From NCBI GenBank assembly GCA_963170185.1, contig CAUJGS010000081.1:1-58129 (forward strand): 58,129 bases of DNA. The letters are read 5' to 3'. The position numbers and the translations under genes are program-made. The notes beneath the pieces are model-generated. The model was not told the DNA's origin and did not search any database. It was given only the letters and a program-made list of their open reading frames with translations. This DNA comes from Bdellovibrionota bacterium. Its GTDB lineage: Bacteria > Bdellovibrionota > Bdellovibrionia > Bdellovibrionales > JAMPXM01. This document shows positions 33,961-42,569 of this stretch, in pieces. How positions within the stretch are numbered: the first letter of the stretch is position 1; each line of letters opens with the position of its first letter.

Positions 33961-34980
33961 ATGTCACGGGCCTTTAAGTTTGGACAGATTGCGACAACGC
34001 TGTTTGGAATCACGCTTGTCGCGTTTTTTCTGATTCGTCTTGTGCCAGGCGATCCCGTGACTTTGCTGATCGGAGAACGTGGGGCTTCGCCAGAAGCTAT
34101 CGCAGAGTTAAAAGCCCGCATCGGGCTTGATCGTCCCCTTGTCGAACAATACGGCCTCTTTGTTTGGAATGCTCTCAAAGGGGACTTAGGTGTCTCGATT
34201 CTTTCAGGCCGTTCGGTCGGAGCGGAATTCCTAGAGCGGCTTGCCGCGACTGCGGAGCTTGGCTTGACGGCCCTGATGCTTGCAACTCTCGTCGGCGTGC
34301 CTCTCGGGATTTTTGCGGCTCTTCATCGCGGTCGACTCTTTGATCGTCTTTCGATGGGGCTTGCAGTCAGTTTCTATTCGATGCCGATTTTTTGGTGGGG
34401 CCTCATGGCCATTGTAATCTTCAGTGTGAAGCTTGCGTGGTTGCCGGTCTCTGGCCGCATCGGCGTTGAACACGACGTGATTTTGAAGTCCGGACTTTTG
34501 CTCGTGGACTCGTGGTTGATGCCCGGCAGTCTTGCGGAATCATGGGCCGCTTTTAAGAGTGTGATCCACCATCTGCTTTTGCCGGCCAGCGTTTTGGCGA
34601 CGGTACCCCTGGCTGTGATTGCGCGTATGACGCGTTCAAGTCTGCTCGAAGTTTTGGGTGAAGACTACGTGCGCACGGCTCGCGCCAAAGGGCTTTCGAG
34701 ATTTCGCGTGGTGGCTCTGCATGCTTTACGAAACGCCTTGATTCCCGTGGTGACAGTGATCGGTCTTATGCTTGGAACGATTCTAACCGGAGCGATTTTG
34801 ACCGAGACGATTTTCTCGTGGCCAGGCCTTGGCCGCTGGTTGGTGTCGGCCGTGCTTTCGCGTGACTACCCGGTCATTCAAGGTGGAATCCTTATGGTGG
34901 CTGTTGTGGTGCTGACAACAAGCTTGCTTGTCGAGATTTTCTACTACTTCATCTCGCCAAGGTCTCGGGGGCGTGGATGA
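33961..34980 (+). CDS. dppB: Dipeptide ABC transporter, permease 1
   Basis: 339 residues with about six membrane segments. The N-terminus (FLIRLVPGDPV, with the ELKARIGLDRPLVEQY loop) is typical of DppB/OppB, and the EAA loop (RTARAKGLSRFRVVALHALRNALIPVV) contacts the ATPases. It starts 9 bp after dppA and overlaps dppC by 4 bp. Confidence 0.95.
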   Translation: MSRAFKFGQIATTLFGITLVAFFLIRLVPGDPVTLLIGERGASPEAIAELKARIGLDRPLVEQYGLFVWNALKGDLGVSILSGRSVGAEFLERLAATAELGLTALMLATLVGVPLGIFAALHRGRLFDRLSMGLAVSFYSMPIFWWGLMAIVIFSVKLAWLPVSGRIGVEHDVILKSGLLLVDSWLMPGSLAESWAAFKSVIHHLLLPASVLATVPLAVIARMTRSSLLEVLGEDYVRTARAKGLSRFRVVALHALRNALIPVVTVIGLMLGTILTGAILTETIFSWPGLGRWLVSAVLSRDYPVIQGGILMVAVVVLTTSLLVEIFYYFISPRSRGRG

Positions 34981-35855
34981 GAGTGACTCAGGAGGCCTTG
35001 CGTTCAATCCGTCGCAATCTCGGTGGTCCACTTATCATTGTGGCGATGGCTCTGCTCGGCTTGACCACTTTCTTTGCGATCTTCGCTCCGTTGATTGCGC
35101 CCTATGATCCGGCGCGAACTTTCGAGGGAGCATACTCGCTTCCGCCGTTTTTCTTAGAGGGCTGGGATTCGCGATTTCTTTTGGGGACAGACGATGTCGG
35201 GCGCGATCTTTTTTCACGCCTGATACACGGCGCGCGCATTTCTCTTCTGGCTGGTTTTGCCGTGACAGTTTTGAGTCTTACGATCGGTGTCGTGTTGGGA
35301 GCTCTTGCCGGTTGGAAGGGTGGTTTCATTGAAGCCGCGATCTTGCGCCTGATGGACACGATGATGGCTCTTCCTAGTATCTTGCTCGCGATTGTTGTGG
35401 TCACGATCCTGGGTCCAAGTCTCGTGAACGCTGTCATCGCGGCGGCAGTGACGGCTGTGCCGGGAGTTGTCCGCTTGGTGCGTGCGACCATCCGCGAAGA
35501 GAAGGCTAAGCCTTACTCGCTTTCTGCAAAACTCTATGGTGCCGGTGGTTTTCGAATCGTGACGGTCGAGCTTCTGCCAAACTCGCTAGCGCCGATTTTT
35601 GTTCAGGGAACGATGGGTTTTGGAGAAGGCATTCTCAACGTGGCCGCACTTGGTTTTTTGGGCTTAGGAGCAAGGCCGCCCATGGCGGAGTGGGGCACGA
35701 TGCTCGCGGATTCTCGTGCCTACGTCGAAAGTCAGCCATGGCTGGTAACGGCACCAGGTCTTTGCATCTTGATCGTGATCTTGTCGTTCAATCTTCTAGG
35801 TGATCACTTGCGCGACGTTTTTGATCCGAAGCTTAAAACTCGCGAGGAGGCCTGA
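34977..35855 (+). CDS. dppC: Dipeptide ABC transporter, permease 2
   Basis: 292 residues with about six membrane segments. Family features include the N-terminal APYDPARTF stretch, the HLLGTDDVGRDLFSR-type motif (here FLLGTDDVGRDLFSR), and the EAA loop with a LLPNSLAPIFVQ segment. Its start overlaps the dppB stop (ATGA), and its stop overlaps the dppD start by one base. Confidence 0.95.
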   Translation: MRVTQEALRSIRRNLGGPLIIVAMALLGLTTFFAIFAPLIAPYDPARTFEGAYSLPPFFLEGWDSRFLLGTDDVGRDLFSRLIHGARISLLAGFAVTVLSLTIGVVLGALAGWKGGFIEAAILRLMDTMMALPSILLAIVVVTILGPSLVNAVIAAAVTAVPGVVRLVRATIREEKAKPYSLSAKLYGAGGFRIVTVELLPNSLAPIFVQGTMGFGEGILNVAALGFLGLGARPPMAEWGTMLADSRAYVESQPWLVTAPGLCILIVILSFNLLGDHLRDVFDPKLKTREEA

Positions 35856-36832
35856 TGCTTGATGACCGAATGCTTGATATTCGGGGCCTTACATTGGATA
35901 TCCACGGTGCCCGTCCTTTGCGCGAGATCGACCTGGTTTTGAAAAAAGGCAAATCGCTTGGAGTCGTGGGCGAATCGGGATCCGGCAAATCTCTGACAGC
36001 ACTTTCGATAATGGGACTTTTGCCGAACGGGGCTGTGGCTCAAGGCCAAGCCCTATGGAAAGGCCGCGACCTTCTTGCGCTCACGGAAGATCAATATCGC
36101 ACGATTCGTGGTCGCGAGATCGCCATGATCTTTCAAGACCCGATGTCGAGTTTGAATCCATCGTTCACGGTCGGTTTTCAGATCGACGAGGTTTTAAAAA
36201 TCAAGATGGGTATTCGCAATGCGGCCGAACGCCGCGCGCGTGGATTGTCGCTCTTAAAAGAGGTTGGAATTCCGGCTCCCGAAGAGCGTTGGAATTCTTA
36301 TCCGCATCAGATGTCGGGTGGAATGAGTCAGCGTGTCTCCATTGCGATGGCGCTCGCAAGCGAGCCAGAGCTTCTTATCGCCGATGAACCGACAACGGCC
36401 TTGGACGTAACGGTTCAAGCACAAATTCTTGAACTCTTAAGGCGTCTGATTCACGAGCGGCATATGTCGATGATCTTCGTCACTCACGATTTGGCGGTAG
36501 CGGCCAAGGTCTGCGACGAAATTGCCGTTTTTTATGCAGGCGTCGCCGTGGAACAAGGGCCTTCGGAAATGGTTTTTGAAACCCCTCGTCACCCCTATAC
36601 GCAAGCGCTGCTTCGGGCCCGACCGACCAAGATCCAAGCCTCATCAGAAGGCAGGCGCCCACGTTTGGCGGCGATCCCGGGAAGCGTTCCGCGCTCGACC
36701 GAGCAAATTGCCGGTTGCGTGTTTGCCTCTCGCTGCGAGAAAGTGATGGAGTCGTGCTTTACGAAGAGGCCACCTGTTGCAGAGGGGGCAAATTCTCGAA
36801 AGTCACGGTGTTTGCTACAAGGAGATCAGTGA
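35855..36832 (+). CDS. dppD: Dipeptide ABC transporter, ATPase 1
   Basis: 325 residues. Walker A (GESGSGKS), the signature (MSGGMSQRV), Walker B (LLIADEPTTALD) and the switch His (THDLAVA) are all present. A C-terminal oligopeptide-type domain follows, with Cys residues (GCVFASRCEK) of the kind that bind an iron-sulfur cluster in some Dpp/Opp ATPases. The stop overlaps the start of the following coiled-coil gene (TGATG). Confidence 0.95.
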   Translation: MLDDRMLDIRGLTLDIHGARPLREIDLVLKKGKSLGVVGESGSGKSLTALSIMGLLPNGAVAQGQALWKGRDLLALTEDQYRTIRGREIAMIFQDPMSSLNPSFTVGFQIDEVLKIKMGIRNAAERRARGLSLLKEVGIPAPEERWNSYPHQMSGGMSQRVSIAMALASEPELLIADEPTTALDVTVQAQILELLRRLIHERHMSMIFVTHDLAVAAKVCDEIAVFYAGVAVEQGPSEMVFETPRHPYTQALLRARPTKIQASSEGRRPRLAAIPGSVPRSTEQIAGCVFASRCEKVMESCFTKRPPVAEGANSRKSRCLLQGDQ

Positions 36833-37296
36833 TGATGAAGTCTGATAAAAGAATCGATTGGACGATGGCAATTGGTGTCGCGATTCTGCTTTTACTTGCG
36901 GGACTCACGGTCAAAGCCGATGCCGCAAAGTCCGCTAGTGCCGATAAAGTGAAGAAAGAAACCGTGGAAGCGGTTGAAGCGGCGGGCGCTTATGCTGGCG
37001 AAAAACGCGAGGAGTTCGCCAAGCGTATGAAGACCAATATCGAAGAAGTGAATCGCGAGATCGAAACACTTAAGAACGACACGAAGACGGCCTCTAAAGA
37101 AGCCAAAGCGGCCGCGGAAGCACGGATCGCGAAACTCGAAAAACAACGCGATGATCTCGTGAAGAAGTACGAAACTTTTGAAAAGTCGACCGACAAAGCA
37201 TGGACAAAAATGAAGTCGGGCCTCGAAAAAGCTTGGGGTGAAGTGAAGTCAGCGTACACCGACGCGAAGTCGGAACTCAAATCCGCGACCAAGTGA
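36832..37296 (+). CDS. Small membrane-anchored coiled-coil protein
   Basis: 154 residues from ATG 36832, with RBS AAGGAG and a one-base overlap with dppD. One hydrophobic segment (about 12-28) is a signal or anchor; the remainder is Lys/Glu/Ala-rich and almost wholly helical, reading as a long coiled coil (TNIEEVNREIETLKND, AEARIAKLEKQRDDL). No family recognised. Its position between the two transporter ATPase genes is unusual. It could brace or regulate the transporter or link it to the envelope; this is inference only. Confidence 0.8.
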   Translation: MMKSDKRIDWTMAIGVAILLLLAGLTVKADAAKSASADKVKKETVEAVEAAGAYAGEKREEFAKRMKTNIEEVNREIETLKNDTKTASKEAKAAAEARIAKLEKQRDDLVKKYETFEKSTDKAWTKMKSGLEKAWGEVKSAYTDAKSELKSATK

Positions 37297-37324
37297 TCAC
37301 GAAGTAACTACAGTCTGGCGGCAA

Positions 37325-38281
37325 GTGGACGGCGTTATCCTATCTGCATCTGATCTTCAAAAATCCTACGCTGGCGGCGGTGCGGGTCGGTTTGTCCATG
37401 CTGTTCGCGAGATTTCACTCGAGGTGAAGCGCGGGGAAACGCTGGCGATCGTGGGTGAGAGCGGTTGTGGAAAGTCCACTCTGGCTCGTCTTCTTGTGGG
37501 GCTCGAAGCGCCCGACATGGGCGCCATTCAAAACCACTCGGGAGCAAGTATCCCGATGGTTTTTCAAGATTCACTGGGTTCGTTGAACCCGCGTCGTGCA
37601 GTTCGTGATCTCATTGTCGAGCCGATTTTGATTCGCGAGAAACGAATTCGTTCAACGCCTACCGATCACGCGGTCGCACGTGATCTGGCGATTTCGGCAG
37701 GATTGCAGGATGAACATCTGACTCGGCTGCCGCATCAGCTTTCTGGTGGGCAACGACAACGTGTGAATATCGCAAGGGCTCTGGCTGCGGATGCCAAGGT
37801 CCTGGTTTTGGACGAGCCGCTTTCGGCATTGGATGTTTCGATTCAAGCACAGATCTTGAATCTCTTGGTTGATCTCCAGGAGTCTCGAAAGATCTCGATT
37901 GTTTTCATCTCGCATGACCTTTCTGTGGTTCGCTATTTCGCACACCGAACAATGGTCCTTTATTTGGGCCGAGTGGTTGAGTCCGGGAAGACCGACGAGA
38001 TCATGGCTCGGCCCTTACACCCGTATACCCAGGCACTTTTGGCCGCAGACCCTTCGGTGGCTGATTCGGTGGCTGGTTCGGTATCTGTCGCGGAGGGAGC
38101 GTCGGGGCAGTCTCCGCGACTTCAAGGGGAGCCACCATCGCCCTACGAGATTCAACCCGGCTGTGCCTTTGCGAGCCGGTGCTCGATAGCCGATGCGGGC
38201 TGCCAGAAGGCGATTCCGCCCCTTCAGAATTTTCAAAATCGGGCCATAGCTTGTTTCAAGGCCGATCGCACTTTAGGTTAG
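37325..38281 (+). CDS. dppF: Dipeptide ABC transporter, ATPase 2
   Basis: 318 residues from GTG 37325. Walker A (GESGCGKST), signature (LSGGQRQRV), Walker B (VLVLDEPLSALD) and the switch His (SHDLSV) are intact. The C-terminal Cys motif is GCAFASRCSIADAGC. It completes a standard DppABCDF set, split by the coiled-coil gene. Only 5 bp separate it from aroB. Confidence 0.95.
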   Translation: MDGVILSASDLQKSYAGGGAGRFVHAVREISLEVKRGETLAIVGESGCGKSTLARLLVGLEAPDMGAIQNHSGASIPMVFQDSLGSLNPRRAVRDLIVEPILIREKRIRSTPTDHAVARDLAISAGLQDEHLTRLPHQLSGGQRQRVNIARALAADAKVLVLDEPLSALDVSIQAQILNLLVDLQESRKISIVFISHDLSVVRYFAHRTMVLYLGRVVESGKTDEIMARPLHPYTQALLAADPSVADSVAGSVSVAEGASGQSPRLQGEPPSPYEIQPGCAFASRCSIADAGCQKAIPPLQNFQNRAIACFKADRTLG

Positions 38282-38286
38282 GCGCC

Positions 38287-39378
38287 ATGGAAACCATCCA
38301 GCTTTATTTGGATCGTCTGCCTCGTGCTCGAAAACCTGATTTCGATCCCGAAACGACGATCGTGATTTTCGACCGCAAGCTGATGACGGCGGTGCCTGGT
38401 TTTAAACCTTGGGTCACGGCGTTTCCATATCGTTTCCCGGTGCGTTCGGGCGAAGGGCTTAAGTCTTTTAGCTCCTTTCAACAGACTTTGACGAAGATCC
38501 ATAAAAAAGTCGGAGACAAGGCCGGCCCGAAGTGGACAGTTCTCGCCATCGGCGGCGGCAGCGTCGGGGACTTTGCCGGATTCTTTGCCTCGGTTTACAA
38601 GCGGGGACTTCGACTCGTGCACATGCCGACGACGTGGCTCGCGGCCATCGATTCGAGTCATGGTGGAAAGACGGGCCTTAACTTTGGTGGCGCAAAAAAC
38701 CAGATCGGCACGTTCTATCCGTCGGAGATGACGGTGATGGTGAAGTCGATTCTTCTGAGTCTTCCTCGAAAACAAGTTTTGGACGCGTTTGGTGAGTTGA
38801 TCAAAATCGCGGTGATCGACGGCGGTTCGTGGGCGAAGCGCCTTCGGCTTGGTCGCGGTACGAATGGATCACGCGCGGTCAGAAGCACGGCACTCTTGCT
38901 TTGGAAGGCTCTGCCGTTTGCGGTTGAAGCAAAAATGAAAACCGTGCGCCGAGATCCGAAAGAAAAAACGGGTGTTCGGCAGGTGTTAAACTTAGGCCAC
39001 ACGTTTGGTCATGTGATCGAATCGGTGACGGGCCGAAGTCACGGCGAGTCGATATGGCTTGGCTTCCTTTTCGCTATCGAGTTTTCTTTGGCCGAAGGCT
39101 ATCTGAAGATGCGTGAAGCCGAACTCTTAAATGACTGGCTCAAGCTTCAAAGCGAACCTCTAAAAAGCATCAAGAAGTCACAGATCAAGATCAAAACAGC
39201 CGAGGCGCGAAAGCGCCTTCTTCAAGACAAAAAACGCACGTCCGGTTTAGGGCGAAAACAGAAGAACAACGACGAGGTTCGTTTCGTGTTTGTAAGGGGT
39301 CTTGGCAAGACGGTCGTCGAACCGGTTTCCGTAGAAAAGATTTTGAAAGTGGCCCGACAAAACGGGTGGCTCAAGTGA
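38287..39378 (+). CDS. aroB: 3-dehydroquinate synthase
   Basis: 363 residues from ATG 38287. AroB converts DAHP to 3-dehydroquinate using NAD and Zn. Motifs: GGGSVGDFAGFFASVYKRG, PTTWLAAIDSSHGGKTGLN, the metal-binding Glu in AFGELIK, and His residues in LGHTFGH and SHGES. The sequence is rather divergent from enterobacterial AroB, especially after residue 300, where it is Lys-rich. It follows dppF by 5 bp, and its stop overlaps the start of the next gene, so aroB and the shikimate fusion gene are translationally linked. Confidence 0.93.
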   Translation: METIQLYLDRLPRARKPDFDPETTIVIFDRKLMTAVPGFKPWVTAFPYRFPVRSGEGLKSFSSFQQTLTKIHKKVGDKAGPKWTVLAIGGGSVGDFAGFFASVYKRGLRLVHMPTTWLAAIDSSHGGKTGLNFGGAKNQIGTFYPSEMTVMVKSILLSLPRKQVLDAFGELIKIAVIDGGSWAKRLRLGRGTNGSRAVRSTALLLWKALPFAVEAKMKTVRRDPKEKTGVRQVLNLGHTFGHVIESVTGRSHGESIWLGFLFAIEFSLAEGYLKMREAELLNDWLKLQSEPLKSIKKSQIKIKTAEARKRLLQDKKRTSGLGRKQKNNDEVRFVFVRGLGKTVVEPVSVEKILKVARQNGWLK

Positions 39379-42300
39379 TTCGCGTTCAGCGACCGTTCTT
39401 CTTTCGCGGTCGAGTTCCGTTTTCGAAATCCTGGTTGGCGCGTGCCTTGATTCTGCGCTCTCTTCATCCACAGGTGCGAATCCTCGACTGGGAAGCGGGC
39501 CCGATTGATGGCGAAGACGTCGTTTTTTTGGACTCGGCTCTTAAGCATCTCGCTTCGGGCGGAACGGATTTCCATATTGGAGAAAGTGGTACTGGCCTTC
39601 GTTTCTTGTTGGCTAGGCTTTCCGTGCAAAAAGGCGTTTACACGATTGCAGGCAGCGAGCGTCTCTTGGCGCGGCCACACGCGGAATTGGTACGCGTCTT
39701 AGGTCAGGTAGGAGCCAAGGTTGAGCAGATCGCTCCGACAAAACTTAAACTCGAAGCGGCGGGATGGCCGAAGTTCTCGACGGCATCATCTTCGCAGTCG
39801 GAGATCCTTGTCGACGGATCGGAATCCAGTCAGTTTCGCTCGGCTCTGTTGTTGGCATCCTCGCATATTCTAGAACCAGTCGCTCGCCCTCGGATTGTCG
39901 GGAAAAACGAAGTGTCGCGCGGCTACATCGAAATGACGGAAGACTTGGTCGATCAAGTTTTGAATCGCGGTCGTCGGGTTCTGGTTCCGGAATCCGACGC
40001 AAGCTCGATTGCGACGTTGGCCGCGATCGTCAAGGCCGCCGCCCCCATGGCCTCCCATCTCAAAAATGATGAATCGGACTTCCTCAAGCAAGAGCTCGAG
40101 TCTTTGCGAGGGCAAGTTGATGGCACCAAGCAGCCAGACCGAGCATTCTTTCACTTGCATCAGTTGGAAGAGGCGGATTTGACGGATGCACCGGATCTCT
40201 TTCCGTTGCTTGCGGCGCTTGCTAGCTGTGGGTTAGGGCCTCGGATACTTAAGGGTGCTCCTCATCTTCGATTAAAAGAAACCGATCGCATTGCTGAAAT
40301 CGAAAAGCTCTTACGTCTACTTGGCGTCGAATTTGAATCACGACCAGATGGCATCGCGATCACTCCCGTTACTGCGACACAACGAGCGCAGTGGGAAAGA
40401 GGCAGACGAGAGGGCTTCGCATTCGAATACGACCCGCCGAACGATCACCGCTTGGCATTTGCTGCGACCGTGTTTGCGGCTCAAGGTGCTCCGATTCAAT
40501 TTCATGGACGTGGGATGGTCGCAAAAAGTTTTCCGACGTTCTGGTCGATCGTCGAAGGCGATGCTCCGAAGGTCGCCATCATCGGCCATCGTGGAACGGG
40601 AAAAACGGACTTGGCCAGAAGATGGGCCCACTGGCTAGGAGCGCGAGCGACAGCCGTCGACCTGGATCGTGAGATCGAACGGCTTTCCGGTAAGTCCACT
40701 CGTCAGCTTTTTGAAGAAGACGGCGAAGGCGAATTTCGCTTTTACGAGAAGAAAGCGTTTCGCGAAGCGGATGCGGAGTCGCGTTCGCGCGTCGGGGCTT
40801 TTCTTATTTCCTGTGGAGCAGGGTTCGATGTTCGCGAGCTCGACGATTCTTGGCAAAAAGTTTGGGTGCGCCGAGAGACAGACTCAGATGGCCGGATATT
40901 TTTTGGTCGACCACGTTTAGATCCAGAGCTTCATCCTCGCGAAGAGTCGCGGCGGCGCTATGAAGCGAGAACCTCTGGCTATAACGCGGTTGCGGATCGT
41001 GAGTACTGGATGCCGGAAGGCGCAAGTGATCCGGCGGAGCACCTATGGGCGAGAGACCTCTTCGACGAGGATTCCATTTCGTCCATTGGCGGCACGATCA
41101 CACTTTTGCCTAAAGGAAACTTTGTCGCGGCGATCGCGCGCTACCTGAGATGGGGCGTTGCGCGAATCGAAATTCGCGACGACTTGTTTCCACACGATTC
41201 ATACTCTCATCTATGGGAGCATCTCTTGTCGCTTCCGCCTGAGCGACTACTGATCAGTTTCCGTGCCTCGAAAGAAACGATAGCCACGATCGCGCACGTG
41301 AAGCTTCAGATGGCTCGCGCTGAGACGATATCGTTCTTGATCGATTGGTCGTTTGACGGGTCAAAGAGTGCCGATGCGCCAAGTTTCGGCGACTTGCCAA
41401 AGGACTTGAACGATTTGCTGGCCGACGCGCGCCTGGGATTCGTTGCCAGTCGCCATCTGCCTCTCGGTGCAAACGGGCTTGCAGCTTGGGAGAGTCTTGA
41501 GGCCGAACTTTCAAGATCGCGCGAGCAGCTCGGGGTGAAACATACTCCGGTGATGAAGCTTGCACTTGAGACCAAAAACTTCTCGGATCTGAGGGTCTGT
41601 CACGAGTGGATGATGAAGTCGCCATCCACGCGCATCTTTCTTCCCATGTCGCCGGCTCAAGAGCCCCATGCCCGCTGGGCCTGGTATCGGCTTTGGCGCG
41701 GCTCCGAAGTGCCGCAGGCATTAAATTTCTGGCGCGATGGCGCCGGGTCCGCCGTCGATCAACCAAGTTTCTCTAGCTGGTGGCGACGAGAGAGATTCAC
41801 GTCTCGAACGATTGACGGCGAGAAGCGCTATCCGTTTGCAGCCGTTCTCGGTGATCCGGTTCATCACTCGCTCACACCGCTTGAGCACGATCGGTTCTTC
41901 ACCGGATATGAGTTACCGGTTTTTGCCATCTCTGTAAAAAGAGAAGAGGCCGATATCGCACTTCCGCTTCTTGAAGAAATGGGGCTCAAGGCGGCCGCAC
42001 TCACATCGCCTCTGAAAGAAATTGGCGCTCGCTATTTTGCCGGGGACGCTGGTCTTTCGGCAAACCCGCAATCCCTTGCGACAGAGCCGGTGAACACGGT
42101 TGTTCGCGTGAAGTCTGGCTGGAAGGCGATTTCGACGGATGCCGCTGGGTTTGAAGCTCTTTGGAAAGAGGCCGAAGAAGTGATCCAGCAGCTCGAGCTA
42201 CCACGTGACGTGATTGTCTGGGGCGGTGGTGGCGTTTTGCCAGCACTCGACACGGTTCTCTCGCGGGTCGCCTCGGTGGGCGGACGTGTCCAGCACTTGC

Positions 42301-42551
42301 GCGCAAGCCAGCCAGTCGAGCTTAGCTGGGCGCCATCGATTGTGATTTGGGCCAGCGGTGCGCAGCGTGGAGCTTGGCCAGCGGCCTTTAAGCCGCGTCT
42401 GGTGATCGATCTTTCTTATACCGACGATTCTGAAGCACGTGCGATTGCGATTGAGGCAAAGTCTCGCTACATATCGGGGCTCACGATGTTTCGAGTTCAA
42501 GCCGAACAGCAGCGCGAGTTTTGGCTCAAGCATCTGGAAAATAGATTGTAG
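39366..42551 (+). CDS. Tetrafunctional shikimate enzyme: AroA-AroK-AroD-AroE fusion (AROM-like)
   Basis: 1061 residues (GTG 39366; GTG 39375 gives a 4-bp overlap with aroB and is equally possible). EPSP synthase, about 1-397: PFSKSWLARALIL, DGSESSQFRSA, DLTDAPDLFPLLA, LRLKETDRI, NDHRLA. Shikimate kinase, about 400-565: P-loop GHRGTGKT, DLDREIE, GEGEFRFYEKKAF, RPRLDP; the usual GGG is CGAG. Type I dehydroquinase, about 572-812: His in FVASRHLP and the Schiff-base Lys in PVMKLALE. Shikimate dehydrogenase, about 820-1061: GDPVHHSLTP, catalytic Lys in TSPLKE, STDAAGF, WGGGGVLPA. Key residues appear intact in all four. Together with AroB upstream it covers steps 2-6 of the pathway, in the order of eukaryotic AROM. 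No frameshift is apparent. Confidence 0.93.
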   Translation: MAQVIRVQRPFFFRGRVPFSKSWLARALILRSLHPQVRILDWEAGPIDGEDVVFLDSALKHLASGGTDFHIGESGTGLRFLLARLSVQKGVYTIAGSERLLARPHAELVRVLGQVGAKVEQIAPTKLKLEAAGWPKFSTASSSQSEILVDGSESSQFRSALLLASSHILEPVARPRIVGKNEVSRGYIEMTEDLVDQVLNRGRRVLVPESDASSIATLAAIVKAAAPMASHLKNDESDFLKQELESLRGQVDGTKQPDRAFFHLHQLEEADLTDAPDLFPLLAALASCGLGPRILKGAPHLRLKETDRIAEIEKLLRLLGVEFESRPDGIAITPVTATQRAQWERGRREGFAFEYDPPNDHRLAFAATVFAAQGAPIQFHGRGMVAKSFPTFWSIVEGDAPKVAIIGHRGTGKTDLARRWAHWLGARATAVDLDREIERLSGKSTRQLFEEDGEGEFRFYEKKAFREADAESRSRVGAFLISCGAGFDVRELDDSWQKVWVRRETDSDGRIFFGRPRLDPELHPREESRRRYEARTSGYNAVADREYWMPEGASDPAEHLWARDLFDEDSISSIGGTITLLPKGNFVAAIARYLRWGVARIEIRDDLFPHDSYSHLWEHLLSLPPERLLISFRASKETIATIAHVKLQMARAETISFLIDWSFDGSKSADAPSFGDLPKDLNDLLADARLGFVASRHLPLGANGLAAWESLEAELSRSREQLGVKHTPVMKLALETKNFSDLRVCHEWMMKSPSTRIFLPMSPAQEPHARWAWYRLWRGSEVPQALNFWRDGAGSAVDQPSFSSWWRRERFTSRTIDGEKRYPFAAVLGDPVHHSLTPLEHDRFFTGYELPVFAISVKREEADIALPLLEEMGLKAAALTSPLKEIGARYFAGDAGLSANPQSLATEPVNTVVRVKSGWKAISTDAAGFEALWKEAEEVIQQLELPRDVIVWGGGGVLPALDTVLSRVASVGGRVQHLRASQPVELSWAPSIVIWASGAQRGAWPAAFKPRLVIDLSYTDDSEARAIAIEAKSRYISGLTMFRVQAEQQREFWLKHLENRL

Positions 42552-42569
42552 AGACTTAAGGAGCAGTTC

